Source of the DNA: CAMYLR01 sp039588915
GTDB lineage: Bacteria > Gemmatimonadota > Gemmatimonadetes > JACCXV01 > JAHWKZ01
Direction: 5' to 3'
NCBI GenBank assembly: GCA_039588915.1
Contig: JBDGYV010000033.1
Coordinates: 1 to 27,658, forward strand
DNA: 27,658 bases
Positions 1 to 6,276 of this stretch are shown here, piece by piece. Under the pieces are notes generated by a model. It was not told the DNA's origin. It did not search any database and worked only from the letters and a program-made list of their open reading frames with translations. Each line of letters begins with the position of its first letter. Within the stretch, counting starts at the first letter, position 1. The translations under genes were made by a program, and so were the position numbers.

Positions 1-322
1 CGGTTGTGGAGATCGCGCCCCACGCCAACAAGAGGAGTAAGGCGCTTCCCACGACCCAGGCTGTGTCGAAGGTCGCAAAAGCTGCCAAGTCACCCCGCGA
101 TATCCGCGGCTGCCTCCTCGTCCGATCGAGGACGAAGGCGTAGCCGACCAGCAAAACGCCGATAGTGACCAGGACGATCGACGACAACAGCGAACTCAGG
201 CCGAAGTGCGGTCCGACCAACCGGTGCATGATGATGATCCCCACACCCGACAGCGCCGAGAACAAAGCGTTTGCCGCGAGCACTCGTCGAGCGAGATCAT
301 GTTGGATCGCTTGGTCAGTCAT
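1..322 (-). CDS. Partial integral membrane protein, function unknown
   Basis: The reading frame is open from an ATG at 322 to the left edge, giving 107 codons with no stop, so the C-terminus lies outside the window. A ribosome-binding GGAG sits five bases before the ATG. The visible part has a short polar N-terminus (MTDQAIQHDLARR) and then about three hydrophobic segments, roughly residues 14-32, 43-63 and 83-105, separated by a basic loop (DRTRRQPR). It is transcribed away from the HxlR-type regulator at 437 across a shared control region, which suggests that regulator controls it. I do not recognise the family. Membrane location is well supported; any specific function would be a guess. 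Confidence 0.7.
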   Translation of the reverse strand, partial: MTDQAIQHDLARRVLAANALFSALSGVGIIIMHRLVGPHFGLSSLLSSIVLVTIGVLLVGYAFVLDRTRRQPRISRGDLAAFATFDTAWVVGSALLLLLAWGAISTT

Positions 323-347
323 GACAGCTCCAATCGGCAGCTACTTT

Positions 348-377
348 GATATACCATACTGTTTACTTGACTTTCAA
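348..377 (-). promoter_or_regulatory. Candidate promoter for the leftward membrane protein gene
   Basis: On the minus strand TTGAAA (377-372) and TATATC (353-348) are separated by 18 bases and point at the gene starting at 322. The -35 box lies inside the inverted repeat at 364-380. Both boxes match the sigma-70 consensus only in part. Confidence 0.4.
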
Positions 378-380
378 GTA
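364..380. promoter_or_regulatory. Inverted-repeat operator between divergent genes (likely HxlR-type site)
   Basis: TACTTGA (364-370) and TCAAGTA (374-380) form a perfect 7-bp inverted repeat around the spacer CTT. The repeat lies in an AT-rich gap between a membrane protein gene and a divergent HxlR-family regulator gene. It overlaps the candidate -35 boxes on both strands, where a dimeric winged-helix repressor would block both promoters. HxlR-family proteins are known to bind short dyads next to their own genes; binding here is inferred. Confidence 0.55.
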
Positions 381-394
381 GTATACACTATATC
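367..394 (+). promoter_or_regulatory. Candidate promoter for the HxlR-family regulator gene
   Basis: TTGACT (367-372) and TATATC (389-394) are spaced by 16 bases, about 40 bases before the ATG at 437. The -35 box overlaps the inverted repeat at 364-380, consistent with autoregulation. Confidence 0.4.
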
Positions 395-436
395 TATGTT
401 ATCCGTGGCTGTCAAGAGGTACGAAGAAGGAGAAAC

Positions 437-1099
437 ATGACCAAGAGGACCTACGGTCAGCACTGTGCAATCGCGCGGGCTCTGGATCGAATCGGGGATC
501 GGTGGACGCTCTTGCTCGTCCGAGAGCTTTTGATAGGACCCAAGCGGTTCAAGGACCTGGAGGCAGCCCTGCCTGGCATAGGTGCCAATCTGCTGTCCGC
601 CAGGCTGAAGGAGCTGAAATCCACGGGTATTGTGCGCCGAATAGTGCTACCACCTCCAGCCAGCGTGCCGGCGTATGCGCTCACCAGTGTCGGTCTGGAA
701 CTCGAACCAGTGCTGCTCGCGCTGGTGCGATGGGGAGAGCGGTTTCTAGAGGCTGGGAGCGCAGATGATTACGTCCGTGCCGAGTGGGCTGTGCTGGTCC
801 TTAGAGGGATCTTCCGACCGGAGGCAGCCAAGGGTCTCAGCGCCGTCTACGAATTTCGCATGGGCGAGGAGGTCGTACATGTTGAGATCGATGACGGGCA
901 ACTCAGCACGGGGCTCGGGCCTGCGCGCCATCCCGACGTCGTCTTGACTGGTGACCTCGAGCACTTCCTCGCGTCTGCGGCCGGAACTCTGGATATGGCT
1001 CAGGCACTTGCCGATGGAAAAGTGACGCTCGAGGGGGACCCAGCCCTCCTCCAGCACCTTGGGGATGTGTTTCCCCCCCGTTCCGAGCGCATGAAATAA
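437..1099 (+). CDS. HxlR-family winged-helix transcriptional regulator with C-terminal SCP2-like domain
   Basis: This 220-residue protein has an N-terminal HxlR-type winged helix (about residues 8-100). It carries the family hallmarks: a cysteine at residue 10 before the IARALDRIGDRWTLLLVREL helix region, then KRFKDLEAALPGIGANLLSARLKEL. The C-terminal half (about 125-215) looks like the SCP2 sterol-carrier fold that follows some HxlR domains, as in the stretch PDVVLTGDLEHFL. Such proteins are dimeric repressors or activators that often sense electrophiles or oxidants through the N-terminal cysteine. A strong GAAGGAG ribosome site precedes the ATG. The divergent membrane protein gene and the inverted repeat between them suggest local control. 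The effector is unknown. Confidence 0.85.
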   Translation: MTKRTYGQHCAIARALDRIGDRWTLLLVRELLIGPKRFKDLEAALPGIGANLLSARLKELKSTGIVRRIVLPPPASVPAYALTSVGLELEPVLLALVRWGERFLEAGSADDYVRAEWAVLVLRGIFRPEAAKGLSAVYEFRMGEEVVHVEIDDGQLSTGLGPARHPDVVLTGDLEHFLASAAGTLDMAQALADGKVTLEGDPALLQHLGDVFPPRSERMK

Positions 1100-1107
1100 C
1101 CAGCGGC

Positions 1108-1136
1108 TTGACAGCAGCATGTACCTGTGATATCAT
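1108..1136 (+). promoter_or_regulatory. Promoter of the arsenic operon
   Basis: A consensus TTGACA (1108-1113) is followed after exactly 17 bases by TATCAT (1131-1136), with a TG one base before the -10 (an extended -10). It drives arsR and the two genes behind it. The -10 box overlaps the left arm of the operator at 1134-1163, so ArsR binding should exclude RNA polymerase. Transcription would start near 1143, giving a very short leader. Confidence 0.75.
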
Positions 1137-1163
1137 TTCGATGATCATAGGAATATCGAAATG
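1134..1163. promoter_or_regulatory. ArsR operator (perfect 9-bp inverted repeat)
   Basis: CATTTCGAT (1134-1142) and ATCGAAATG (1155-1163) are perfect inverted repeats around a 12-base spacer. The right arm runs into the arsR start codon at 1161 and the left arm overlaps the -10 box. ArsR/SmtB repressors typically bind 12-2-12-type imperfect dyads in this position; autorepression is inferred from placement. Confidence 0.7.
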
Positions 1164-1460
1164 TCAGCACTCGACGACCTCGCGCGCATCTTCAAGGCAC
1201 TGTCCGACCCCAATCGGCTGGCGATCCTTCAGCTTCTGCGTGAGCGGTGCGGACCCGGCTGCTCGGTGTCCGAGAAAGAGGCCGGCAGCACGGTCTCCGA
1301 CATCGCTGAGCAGTTCGATCTGGCTCTCTCAACCGTGTCTCACCACATCAAAGAACTCAAGAACGCGGACTTGATCTGCTGCGAGAAGCGTGGCCGTTGG
1401 GTGTGCTGCTCGCCCAACGAGGACGTGTTGCAGCAGGTCAAAGCGTTCGTCAAGGAGTAA
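1161..1460 (+). CDS. arsR: ArsR/SmtB-family metalloregulatory repressor
   Basis: The 99-residue product has the ArsR winged helix: LSDPNRLAILQLL near residue 14, then the recognition helix region DLALSTVSHHIKELKNADL (53-71) and a wing. Six cysteines are available for As(III) binding: C30 and C34 (CGPGC), C73/C74 just after the recognition helix, and C82/C83 in the wing. ArsR proteins bind three thiolates and leave the operator when arsenite binds. The set here differs from the classical ELCVCDL helix motif, so the binding site is probably an alternative one. The gene leads an operon with a CxxC protein and arsM, and its operator overlaps its own start codon. A weak AGG sits nine bases before the ATG. 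Confidence 0.88.
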   Translation: MSALDDLARIFKALSDPNRLAILQLLRERCGPGCSVSEKEAGSTVSDIAEQFDLALSTVSHHIKELKNADLICCEKRGRWVCCSPNEDVLQQVKAFVKE

Positions 1461-1469
1461 GGAGGAACC

Positions 1470-1754
1470 ATGACTGCCGAAACCGCGGCAAGCCCGAACC
1501 TCGAGAACTTGATCCCGATTGCAGTCGTCATCGCGGCCGGGTGCGAACCGTGTGCGGAGAAGATGGTTCGCCGCGCACTCGAACGTGGCAGCGCTGCCCA
1601 GGACATCCGTAAGACGTTGGGTCTCGTTGCCCACATGCAGGACTTGGATTGCCTCGCCGAAAACGTCGGACCTGCGGCTCTGGCGAGAATGGAAAAGCCC
1701 TTAGCCGCTGGAAAGCGGACACTGGAATCTGAATTGTCACAAGTAGGTGCCTGA
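1470..1754 (+). CDS. Small CxxC protein, carboxymuconolactone decarboxylase/AhpD-like
   Basis: This 94-residue protein lies between arsR and arsM. It has a strong AAGGAGGA ribosome site and its stop overlaps the arsM start. The core resembles the carboxymuconolactone decarboxylase/AhpD fold: a hydrophobic helix, then GCEPC (C25 and C28) at the head of the helix CAEKMVRRALERG, then an alpha-helical tail with one more cysteine in DLDCLAEN. AhpD-type proteins use CxxC as a redox-active dithiol, but the following histidine of the AhpD motif is absent here. Its position in an arsenic methylation operon suggests thiol chemistry on arsenicals or a reductant role for ArsM. That role is inferred, not shown. 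Confidence 0.65.
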   Translation: MTAETAASPNLENLIPIAVVIAAGCEPCAEKMVRRALERGSAAQDIRKTLGLVAHMQDLDCLAENVGPAALARMEKPLAAGKRTLESELSQVGA

Positions 1755-2602
1755 TGAAAAACATCGATCCAGAACAACTGGTGAAGGAAGTGAAACGACG
1801 CTATGCGAAGATCGCCGTGGGACGGGAGTCGAGTTGTTGTGCTCCCGCGCCGAGCTCAGAAGCCGCTACGGCTACGAGCTGTTGCGGGACCACCGCAGCG
1901 GTTTCTGACGGTCTCGGCTACCAAACCGACGAACTCGAGTCGCTACCCGAAGGCGCCAACATGGGGCTCGGGTGCGGTGCGCCAGTCGACCATCTCGACC
2001 TGAAGCCGGGCGAAGTCGTGCTCGACCTCGGATCGGGCGGCGGCATCGACGCCTTCCTGGCCGCTAAGCAGGTCGGTCCCAACGGCAGGGTCATCGGTGT
2101 CGATATGACGCCCGAGATGATCGAACGCGCGCGACAAAACGCCGATAGTGCCGGGTTCGATCAGGTCGAGTTTCGGCTCGGGCGGCTGGAAGACCTACCG
2201 GTCGAAGACAGCTCGATCGACGCAGTAACCAGCAACTGCGTGATCAACTTGGTCCCGGACAAACAGCGGGTCTATGACGAGATCGGCCGGGTATTGAAAC
2301 CCGGTGGCCGGTTGGCGATCTCGGATGTCGTCTTGGACGGCCCGTTGCCCGAAAGTCTGGCCAGCGATCTCTTGGCCTACGTCGGTTGCGTCGCCGGCGC
2401 GATGCAGCGCGACGCGTACTTCGCCGCCGTCGAGGCCGCGGGGCTAACCGATGTCGAGATCTTCGGCGATGTCGACTTCGTCGCTGCCGCCGAAGATCAC
2501 ATCCCCGACGACCTCACCGATTTGATGGAGAGCACCAGGATTGGGTTGGGCGACGTCCGAGGTAAGGTGCACTCGGTGACGTTTCGAGCTACGAAGCGGT
2601 GA
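1754..2602 (+). CDS. arsM: Arsenite S-adenosylmethionine methyltransferase
   Basis: The 282-residue enzyme methylates As(III) stepwise to methylated arsenicals, using S-adenosylmethionine and thiol reductant. The SAM site reads VVLDLGSGGGIDA (residues 88-100), followed by the acidic VIGVDMTPEMI strand. The arsenic-binding cysteines of the family can be placed: C44 in a CC pair, C74 (GLGCGAP), C162 (SNCVIN) and C212 (VGCVAGA). A second CC pair at 28-29 is common in bacterial members. The ATG shares bases with the TGA of the preceding gene (TGATG), so the two are translationally coupled. No arsenite efflux pump or arsenate reductase lies in the window. The 3' end overlaps the convergent arginase-like gene by 14 bases. 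Confidence 0.93.
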   Translation: MKNIDPEQLVKEVKRRYAKIAVGRESSCCAPAPSSEAATATSCCGTTAAVSDGLGYQTDELESLPEGANMGLGCGAPVDHLDLKPGEVVLDLGSGGGIDAFLAAKQVGPNGRVIGVDMTPEMIERARQNADSAGFDQVEFRLGRLEDLPVEDSSIDAVTSNCVINLVPDKQRVYDEIGRVLKPGGRLAISDVVLDGPLPESLASDLLAYVGCVAGAMQRDAYFAAVEAAGLTDVEIFGDVDFVAAAEDHIPDDLTDLMESTRIGLGDVRGKVHSVTFRATKR

Positions 2603-3341
2603 GGAAAAACCCGAAGGGCTCCGCCAAAGCGCCGCTGGCCACAGACGCCGCATCCGCGCCCGGGAGGCCAGGGTTCCACAGCGACATCGAGAACGCAGCC
2701 ACCCGTTCCATTCCGGCGAGGTAGCAAAGCACCTCCTGCACCGCGACGAGGGACGGGCCGTTGGGCGCCGGATAGCCCATGGCGGGCATCTCGGCGGGAT
2801 CGACAACGTCCACGTCGACGTGCACGTACAGCGGGCCCGGCGGAGGCTCCCAGCGAGTGACCTCGCCGACCGACAGCACGGTCATGCCGGAGCCGGCCAC
2901 GGCCTCGCTTTCCTGCGGGTCGAGGTCCCGGCCGTCGACGAGCACCGCCGCGCTCTCGGCGACCGTCTGCATCCCGGCGCCGGCCACGATGGTCTGCTCG
3001 CCGCGGCCTACGATCATCGCCAGCGGCATACCGCCGATGAATCCCGACGGTGTTGTCTCCCACGTGTTGAAATCGCCGTGCGCGTCGAACCAGATCAGCG
3101 TTGGCTGCAGGCCGCGTTGCTGGAGCCCGGCGAGAACTCCGATAGTGGACACGCAGTCGCCCGCCCACACCACTGGCGTCTCGTCGTTCGCAACGGCGTC
3201 GGCGAGGTGCCGGCAGAGCACCGCCATCCGTTGCTGCTGCGAGCCGTCCGGCAGTGGTGGATCGATCGGCGAGTACGGCTCCGGAACGGTGAGCCCCGTA
3301 AGACGGTTGCCCATGAAGTAGGGCACGGAGTACCTGGCCAT
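2589..3341 (-). CDS. Arginase/agmatinase-superfamily protein (uncharacterised subfamily)
   Basis: The 250-residue protein carries the binuclear-metal ureohydrolase signature: DAHGD (about residues 86-90) and DVDVVDP (about 175-181). The first metal motif reads WAGDCVS instead of the usual GGDHS, so the first histidine ligand is a cysteine. From memory, the same GDC variant occurs in a set of unassigned bacterial arginase-family proteins, so the substrate (arginine, agmatine, formiminoglutamate or another guanidino compound) cannot be assigned. It lies 34 bases behind recA on the same strand and is probably cotranscribed. The ATG at 3341 has a GGAG 12 bases upstream, which is loose spacing, so the start is moderately certain. 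Confidence 0.8.
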   Translation of the reverse strand: MARYSVPYFMGNRLTGLTVPEPYSPIDPPLPDGSQQQRMAVLCRHLADAVANDETPVVWAGDCVSTIGVLAGLQQRGLQPTLIWFDAHGDFNTWETTPSGFIGGMPLAMIVGRGEQTIVAGAGMQTVAESAAVLVDGRDLDPQESEAVAGSGMTVLSVGEVTRWEPPPGPLYVHVDVDVVDPAEMPAMGYPAPNGPSLVAVQEVLCYLAGMERVAAFSMSLWNPGLPGADAASVASGALAEPFGFFLTAS

Positions 3342-3375
3342 GCTCGGACCGAACTCCTCTTTTTCCTCAGCGCGT

Positions 3376-4446
3376 CTAGACGGCTTCCTCTGGCGAAGCC
3401 TGGCTTACTTCCTCGGTTTCCGTCTCCGGGTTTTCCTCCGCCTTGTACAACCCCATCTCGACCTTCAGATGGTTTTCGATCTGGTCGGCGATGTCAGGGT
3501 TCTCCTTGAGGAACAGCTTCCCGTTCTCGCGGCCCTGACCGAGGCGCGTGTCGCCGTAGCTGTACCAGGCGCCGGACTTGTCGACGACCTTGTGCTCGAC
3601 GCCGAGGTCTAGCAACAGCCCTTCGACCGAGATCCCTTCGCCGTACATGATGTCGAACTCGGCCTGCTTGAACGGCGGGGCGACTTTGTTCTTGACGACC
3701 TTGACCCGGCACCGGTTGCCTACCAGCGCGTCGCCGTCCTTGATCGCGCCCACGCGCCGAATGTCGAGCCGCGTCGAGGCGTAGAACTTGAGCGCCCGGC
3801 CGCCAGGCTGGGTCTCGGGGTTGCCGAACATGACGCCGATCTTCTCGCGGATCTGGTTGATGAAGACGACTGAGGTCTGGGAGCGGTTGATCGCACCGGC
3901 CAGCTTGCGCAGCGCCTGGCTCATGAGCCGGGCTTGCAAACCGACGTGGCTGTCGCCCATCTCGCCCTCGATCTCGGCCTTGGGGACCAGCGCTGCGACC
4001 GAGTCGATCACCACCACCGACACCGCGTTTGACCGCACCAACACTTCGGCGATCTCGAGCGCCTGCTCGCCGGTGTCTGGTTGCGACACCAACAGATTGT
4101 CGATGTCGACGCCGAGCTTCTTCGCGTACTCAGCGTCCATCGCGTGCTCGGCATCGATAAAGGCGGCGATTCCGCCTTCCTTCTGTGCGTTGGCAACGAT
4201 ATGGAGAGCGAGCGTCGTCTTGCCCGAAGATTCGGGACCGTAGATCTCGCTCACCCGACCCCTGGGGACCCCGCCGATACCGATCGCGGCGTCCAGGTTG
4301 AACGCCCCGGTCGAGATCGCATCGACCTGGATTCGGGTGTCGGTCCCCAATCGCATGATCGCCCCCTTGCCGTACTGCCGCTCGATGTGATTGATCGCCA
4401 GGCCGAGGGCCTTTTCCTGCTCTTTCGTGTCCGTCGTCGTTGCCAT
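3376..4446 (-). CDS. recA: RecA recombinase
   Basis: The 356-residue protein forms ATP-dependent filaments on single-stranded DNA for strand exchange and for SOS co-protease activity. The Walker A loop GPESSGKT (about 70-77), the Walker B strand VVVIDSVAAL (about 145-154), the NQIREKIGVMFGNPE L2 region and the C-terminal YSYGDTRLGQGRENGK stretch are all present. Length is normal, with an acidic tail rich in glutamate, and there is no intein. A near-perfect GGAGGTGA ribosome site is four bases before the ATG. No recX follows; an arginase-like gene does. No canonical LexA box is readable upstream, only a short direct repeat (4500-4519). Confidence 0.98.
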   Translation of the reverse strand: MATTTDTKEQEKALGLAINHIERQYGKGAIMRLGTDTRIQVDAISTGAFNLDAAIGIGGVPRGRVSEIYGPESSGKTTLALHIVANAQKEGGIAAFIDAEHAMDAEYAKKLGVDIDNLLVSQPDTGEQALEIAEVLVRSNAVSVVVIDSVAALVPKAEIEGEMGDSHVGLQARLMSQALRKLAGAINRSQTSVVFINQIREKIGVMFGNPETQPGGRALKFYASTRLDIRRVGAIKDGDALVGNRCRVKVVKNKVAPPFKQAEFDIMYGEGISVEGLLLDLGVEHKVVDKSGAWYSYGDTRLGQGRENGKLFLKENPDIADQIENHLKVEMGLYKAEENPETETEEVSQASPEEAV

Positions 4447-4499
4447 TCGCTCACCTCCGCCGCTCCGGACCTCCCGGGCGGTCTCGCTCGTTCAATAGA

Positions 4500-4519
4500 C
4501 TTTCGGTTTTCTTTCGGTT
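4500..4519 (-). repeat. Tandem 9-bp direct repeat upstream of recA
   Basis: On the minus strand AACCGAAAG occurs twice, 11 bases (one helical turn) apart, about 55-75 bases before the recA ATG and just after a TATAGT (4525-4520) that could be a -10 box. Two direct repeats on the same helix face could bind a regulator, but they match no SOS box I know. Confidence 0.3.
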
Positions 4520-4540
4520 ACTATAACAACTTCTGGCCTG

Positions 4541-4975
4541 CTAGGGAAGGGCCCCGGCCACCGTATCCGGAACTGCCAGCTTCAGCAGCTGAACGGCCGG
4601 CTCCAGCCGGGTGGTAAAGTCGATCTTCCAGCGATCGCCCTCCCGACGCAGCGGGAAGCGCTCCTCGATCCCCTCGACCCGGACGTCGACGGTCGCCGAG
4701 TCGCCAAGAAGCGTCGAGCCGACCACCGCCCCACCACAGAACATCTGGCACCACTCCCGGATGTCGAATGGCCGACCGGTGTCATCGGCAACACCGCTCA
4801 ATCGCTCAATCTCCTCGACCAACGTCACCGTCTCCGTCGTGAACGACGCCTCGAAGGCAACCGTGTCCTCGCTCTCGAGCGCATCGAGAAAGTTGCTTAC
4901 GGTTCCCTCCGGGCTCGATTGCGGCCCGCCGCACGCAGCAGAAAGCAAGAACAGCGCCAGGCAGGCCGGTTTCAA
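4541..4975 (-). CDS. Predicted lipoprotein, function unknown
   Basis: I place the start at TTG 4975, which overlaps the folE stop as TTGA. A GAGGAG ribosome site lies about seven bases upstream. This start gives a textbook lipoprotein signal: MKPACLALFLLSAAC, lipobox LSAAC with cysteine at residue 15. The mature part of about 130 residues starts SPEGTVSNFLDALESED, which resembles small NTF2-like or DUF4878-type extracytoplasmic domains. It ends in a strand-rich segment (ATVDVRVEG, DRWKIDFT). It would be anchored in the outer or cytoplasmic membrane. A longer in-frame extension to 5104 exists but would bury the signal peptide and overlap folE heavily. Function is unknown. Confidence 0.72.
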   Translation of the reverse strand: MKPACLALFLLSAACGGPQSSPEGTVSNFLDALESEDTVAFEASFTTETVTLVEEIERLSGVADDTGRPFDIREWCQMFCGGAVVGSTLLGDSATVDVRVEGIEERFPLRREGDRWKIDFTTRLEPAVQLLKLAVPDTVAGALP

Positions 4976-5601
4976 TCGACGCTCCTCGGAACAATCAAGT
5001 TCATGAACTCGAGCCGCGTCGAATGGTCGTCTCGGAACTTCCCCAGCATATGGCTGGTCGTCATGTACGAATGTTGCTTTTCGACCCCGCGCATAACCAT
5101 GCACAGGTGCCTCGCTTCCACCACGACGGCGACGCCGTGGGGGTCGAGCTTTTCCCTCATCATCTCAGCGATTTCCTTGGTCATCCGCTCTTGCACCTGC
5201 AGCCGCCGGGCGAAAACGTCCACCAAGCGTGGAATCTTCGACAGCCCGACGATCTTCTTCCGCGGCAGGTACGCCACGTGCGCGCGACCAAAGAAGGGCA
5301 GCATGTGGTGCTCACAGAGGCTGTAGAACTCGATGTCCTTGACCAGCACCATCTCGTCGTACTCTTCGGAGAAAAAAGCGTTGTTGAATAGCTTGTCGAC
5401 GTCCTTCTCGTACCCCTCGGTCAGGAAGCTGAGCGCCCGCACGACCCGCTCGGGAGTCGCGAGTAGCCCTTCGCGGTCGGGATCCTCGCCCACGAACTTG
5501 AGCAGCTCGTAGATGTGGCTCTCGGCGGCTTCTCTGGTGGCGGGACGCCCATCACCGGTCTCCGAAGGGGTTATCGAATGGATGTTCTTGGCGTCGCTCA
5601 T
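4972..5601 (-). CDS. folE: GTP cyclohydrolase I
   Basis: The 209-residue enzyme converts GTP to 7,8-dihydroneopterin triphosphate, the first step of folate (and in some bacteria biopterin) synthesis. The zinc site is complete: CEHHMLPFFG (C96 and H99) and the later RHLCMVMRG cysteine. The family blocks GLLATPERV, SKIPRLVDVFARRLQVQERMT and the C-terminal STRLEFMNLI are also visible. Length is typical for the type IA enzyme, and zinc ligation distinguishes it from FolE2. A GAGG lies close before the ATG at 5601. The stop is overlapped by the TTG start of the lipoprotein gene, which ties their expression; recA follows. Confidence 0.96.
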   Translation of the reverse strand: MSDAKNIHSITPSETGDGRPATREAAESHIYELLKFVGEDPDREGLLATPERVVRALSFLTEGYEKDVDKLFNNAFFSEEYDEMVLVKDIEFYSLCEHHMLPFFGRAHVAYLPRKKIVGLSKIPRLVDVFARRLQVQERMTKEIAEMMREKLDPHGVAVVVEARHLCMVMRGVEKQHSYMTTSHMLGKFRDDHSTRLEFMNLIVPRSVD

Positions 5602-5684
5602 AGATCCTCAGATCGTCGATATCGTGACAGGTGTCGAAATCTTGACGGGAATCTAGGCCGAGAAATTAGTCACCCGACCCGGGG

Positions 5685-6119
5685 CTAACGAACGATCCGG
5701 ATGTCGAGCCCCGAGGCCTGCATCTGGAGGACCAGGATCGCCATCCAGACTAAGGCCAGGAGCCAGCTTACCACTCGCATGAGTCCGCCCAACCGCCTCG
5801 TTTCGGGTTTTAGCTTGGACAGGAGTTCGAGCCCGGTTTGTGTCTCGATCCGCGGGATTTCGCGCCGCCAGAGCGCGTGCCAGCGGAGCTCCCATTCGGT
5901 CGTCAGCGCGTAGAACACGTTGCCCAGCACTCCGATCGCTGGCGGTAACCACCCCAAAACGCCTCCGCTCGGCAACCGCCACGCCAATCCGGCCAAGACC
6001 AGATTCGCCGATACGTATATCGCGTTCCCGCGCATGAACCGGCGCCGGCTCGCCTCGAGCTGCACGGCGAGTGTTTCGGTGAGTCGCGTCAGATCATGTT
6101 GGGGCGTGGGAACGGTCAT
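5685..6119 (-). CDS. Membrane protein of unknown function
   Basis: About 144 residues from ATG 6119; in-frame ATGs at 6146 and 6173 are alternatives, and none has a good ribosome site. The N-terminal 25 residues look helical and charged (LTRLTETLAVQLEASRRRF). Two hydrophobic hairpin segments follow (about 33-47 and 50-65), then a soluble basic helix-rich stretch (ETQTGLELLSKLKPETRR) and a C-terminal membrane segment (about 115-135, VVSWLLALVWMAILVLQM). TATATT at 6136-6131 could be a -10 box for a nearly leaderless message, without a clear -35. It lies upstream of folE on the same strand with an 83-base gap, and diverges from the M61 peptidase gene. The family is not recognised. Confidence 0.65.
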   Translation of the reverse strand: MTVPTPQHDLTRLTETLAVQLEASRRRFMRGNAIYVSANLVLAGLAWRLPSGGVLGWLPPAIGVLGNVFYALTTEWELRWHALWRREIPRIETQTGLELLSKLKPETRRLGGLMRVVSWLLALVWMAILVLQMQASGLDIRIVR

Positions 6120-6276
6120 CAGCGGCCGGAATATAGCACGCGTCATGCCCCACGGATCGCGACGCGCCGGCATGAAACCGCGTTCCGTTCGCTCCGTCGG
6201 CGCCTAACAACGGTTGCCCGGACCTCGGTCAACCAGCAGATTCCGTCCGCACATAGCGATTTCGAAGGGGGTTTCG

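Noticed and set aside
165..440. Plus-strand open frame running into the HxlR gene start
   Set aside because: It is antisense to the truncated membrane protein gene and crosses the AT-rich promoter and operator region; no domain is visible.
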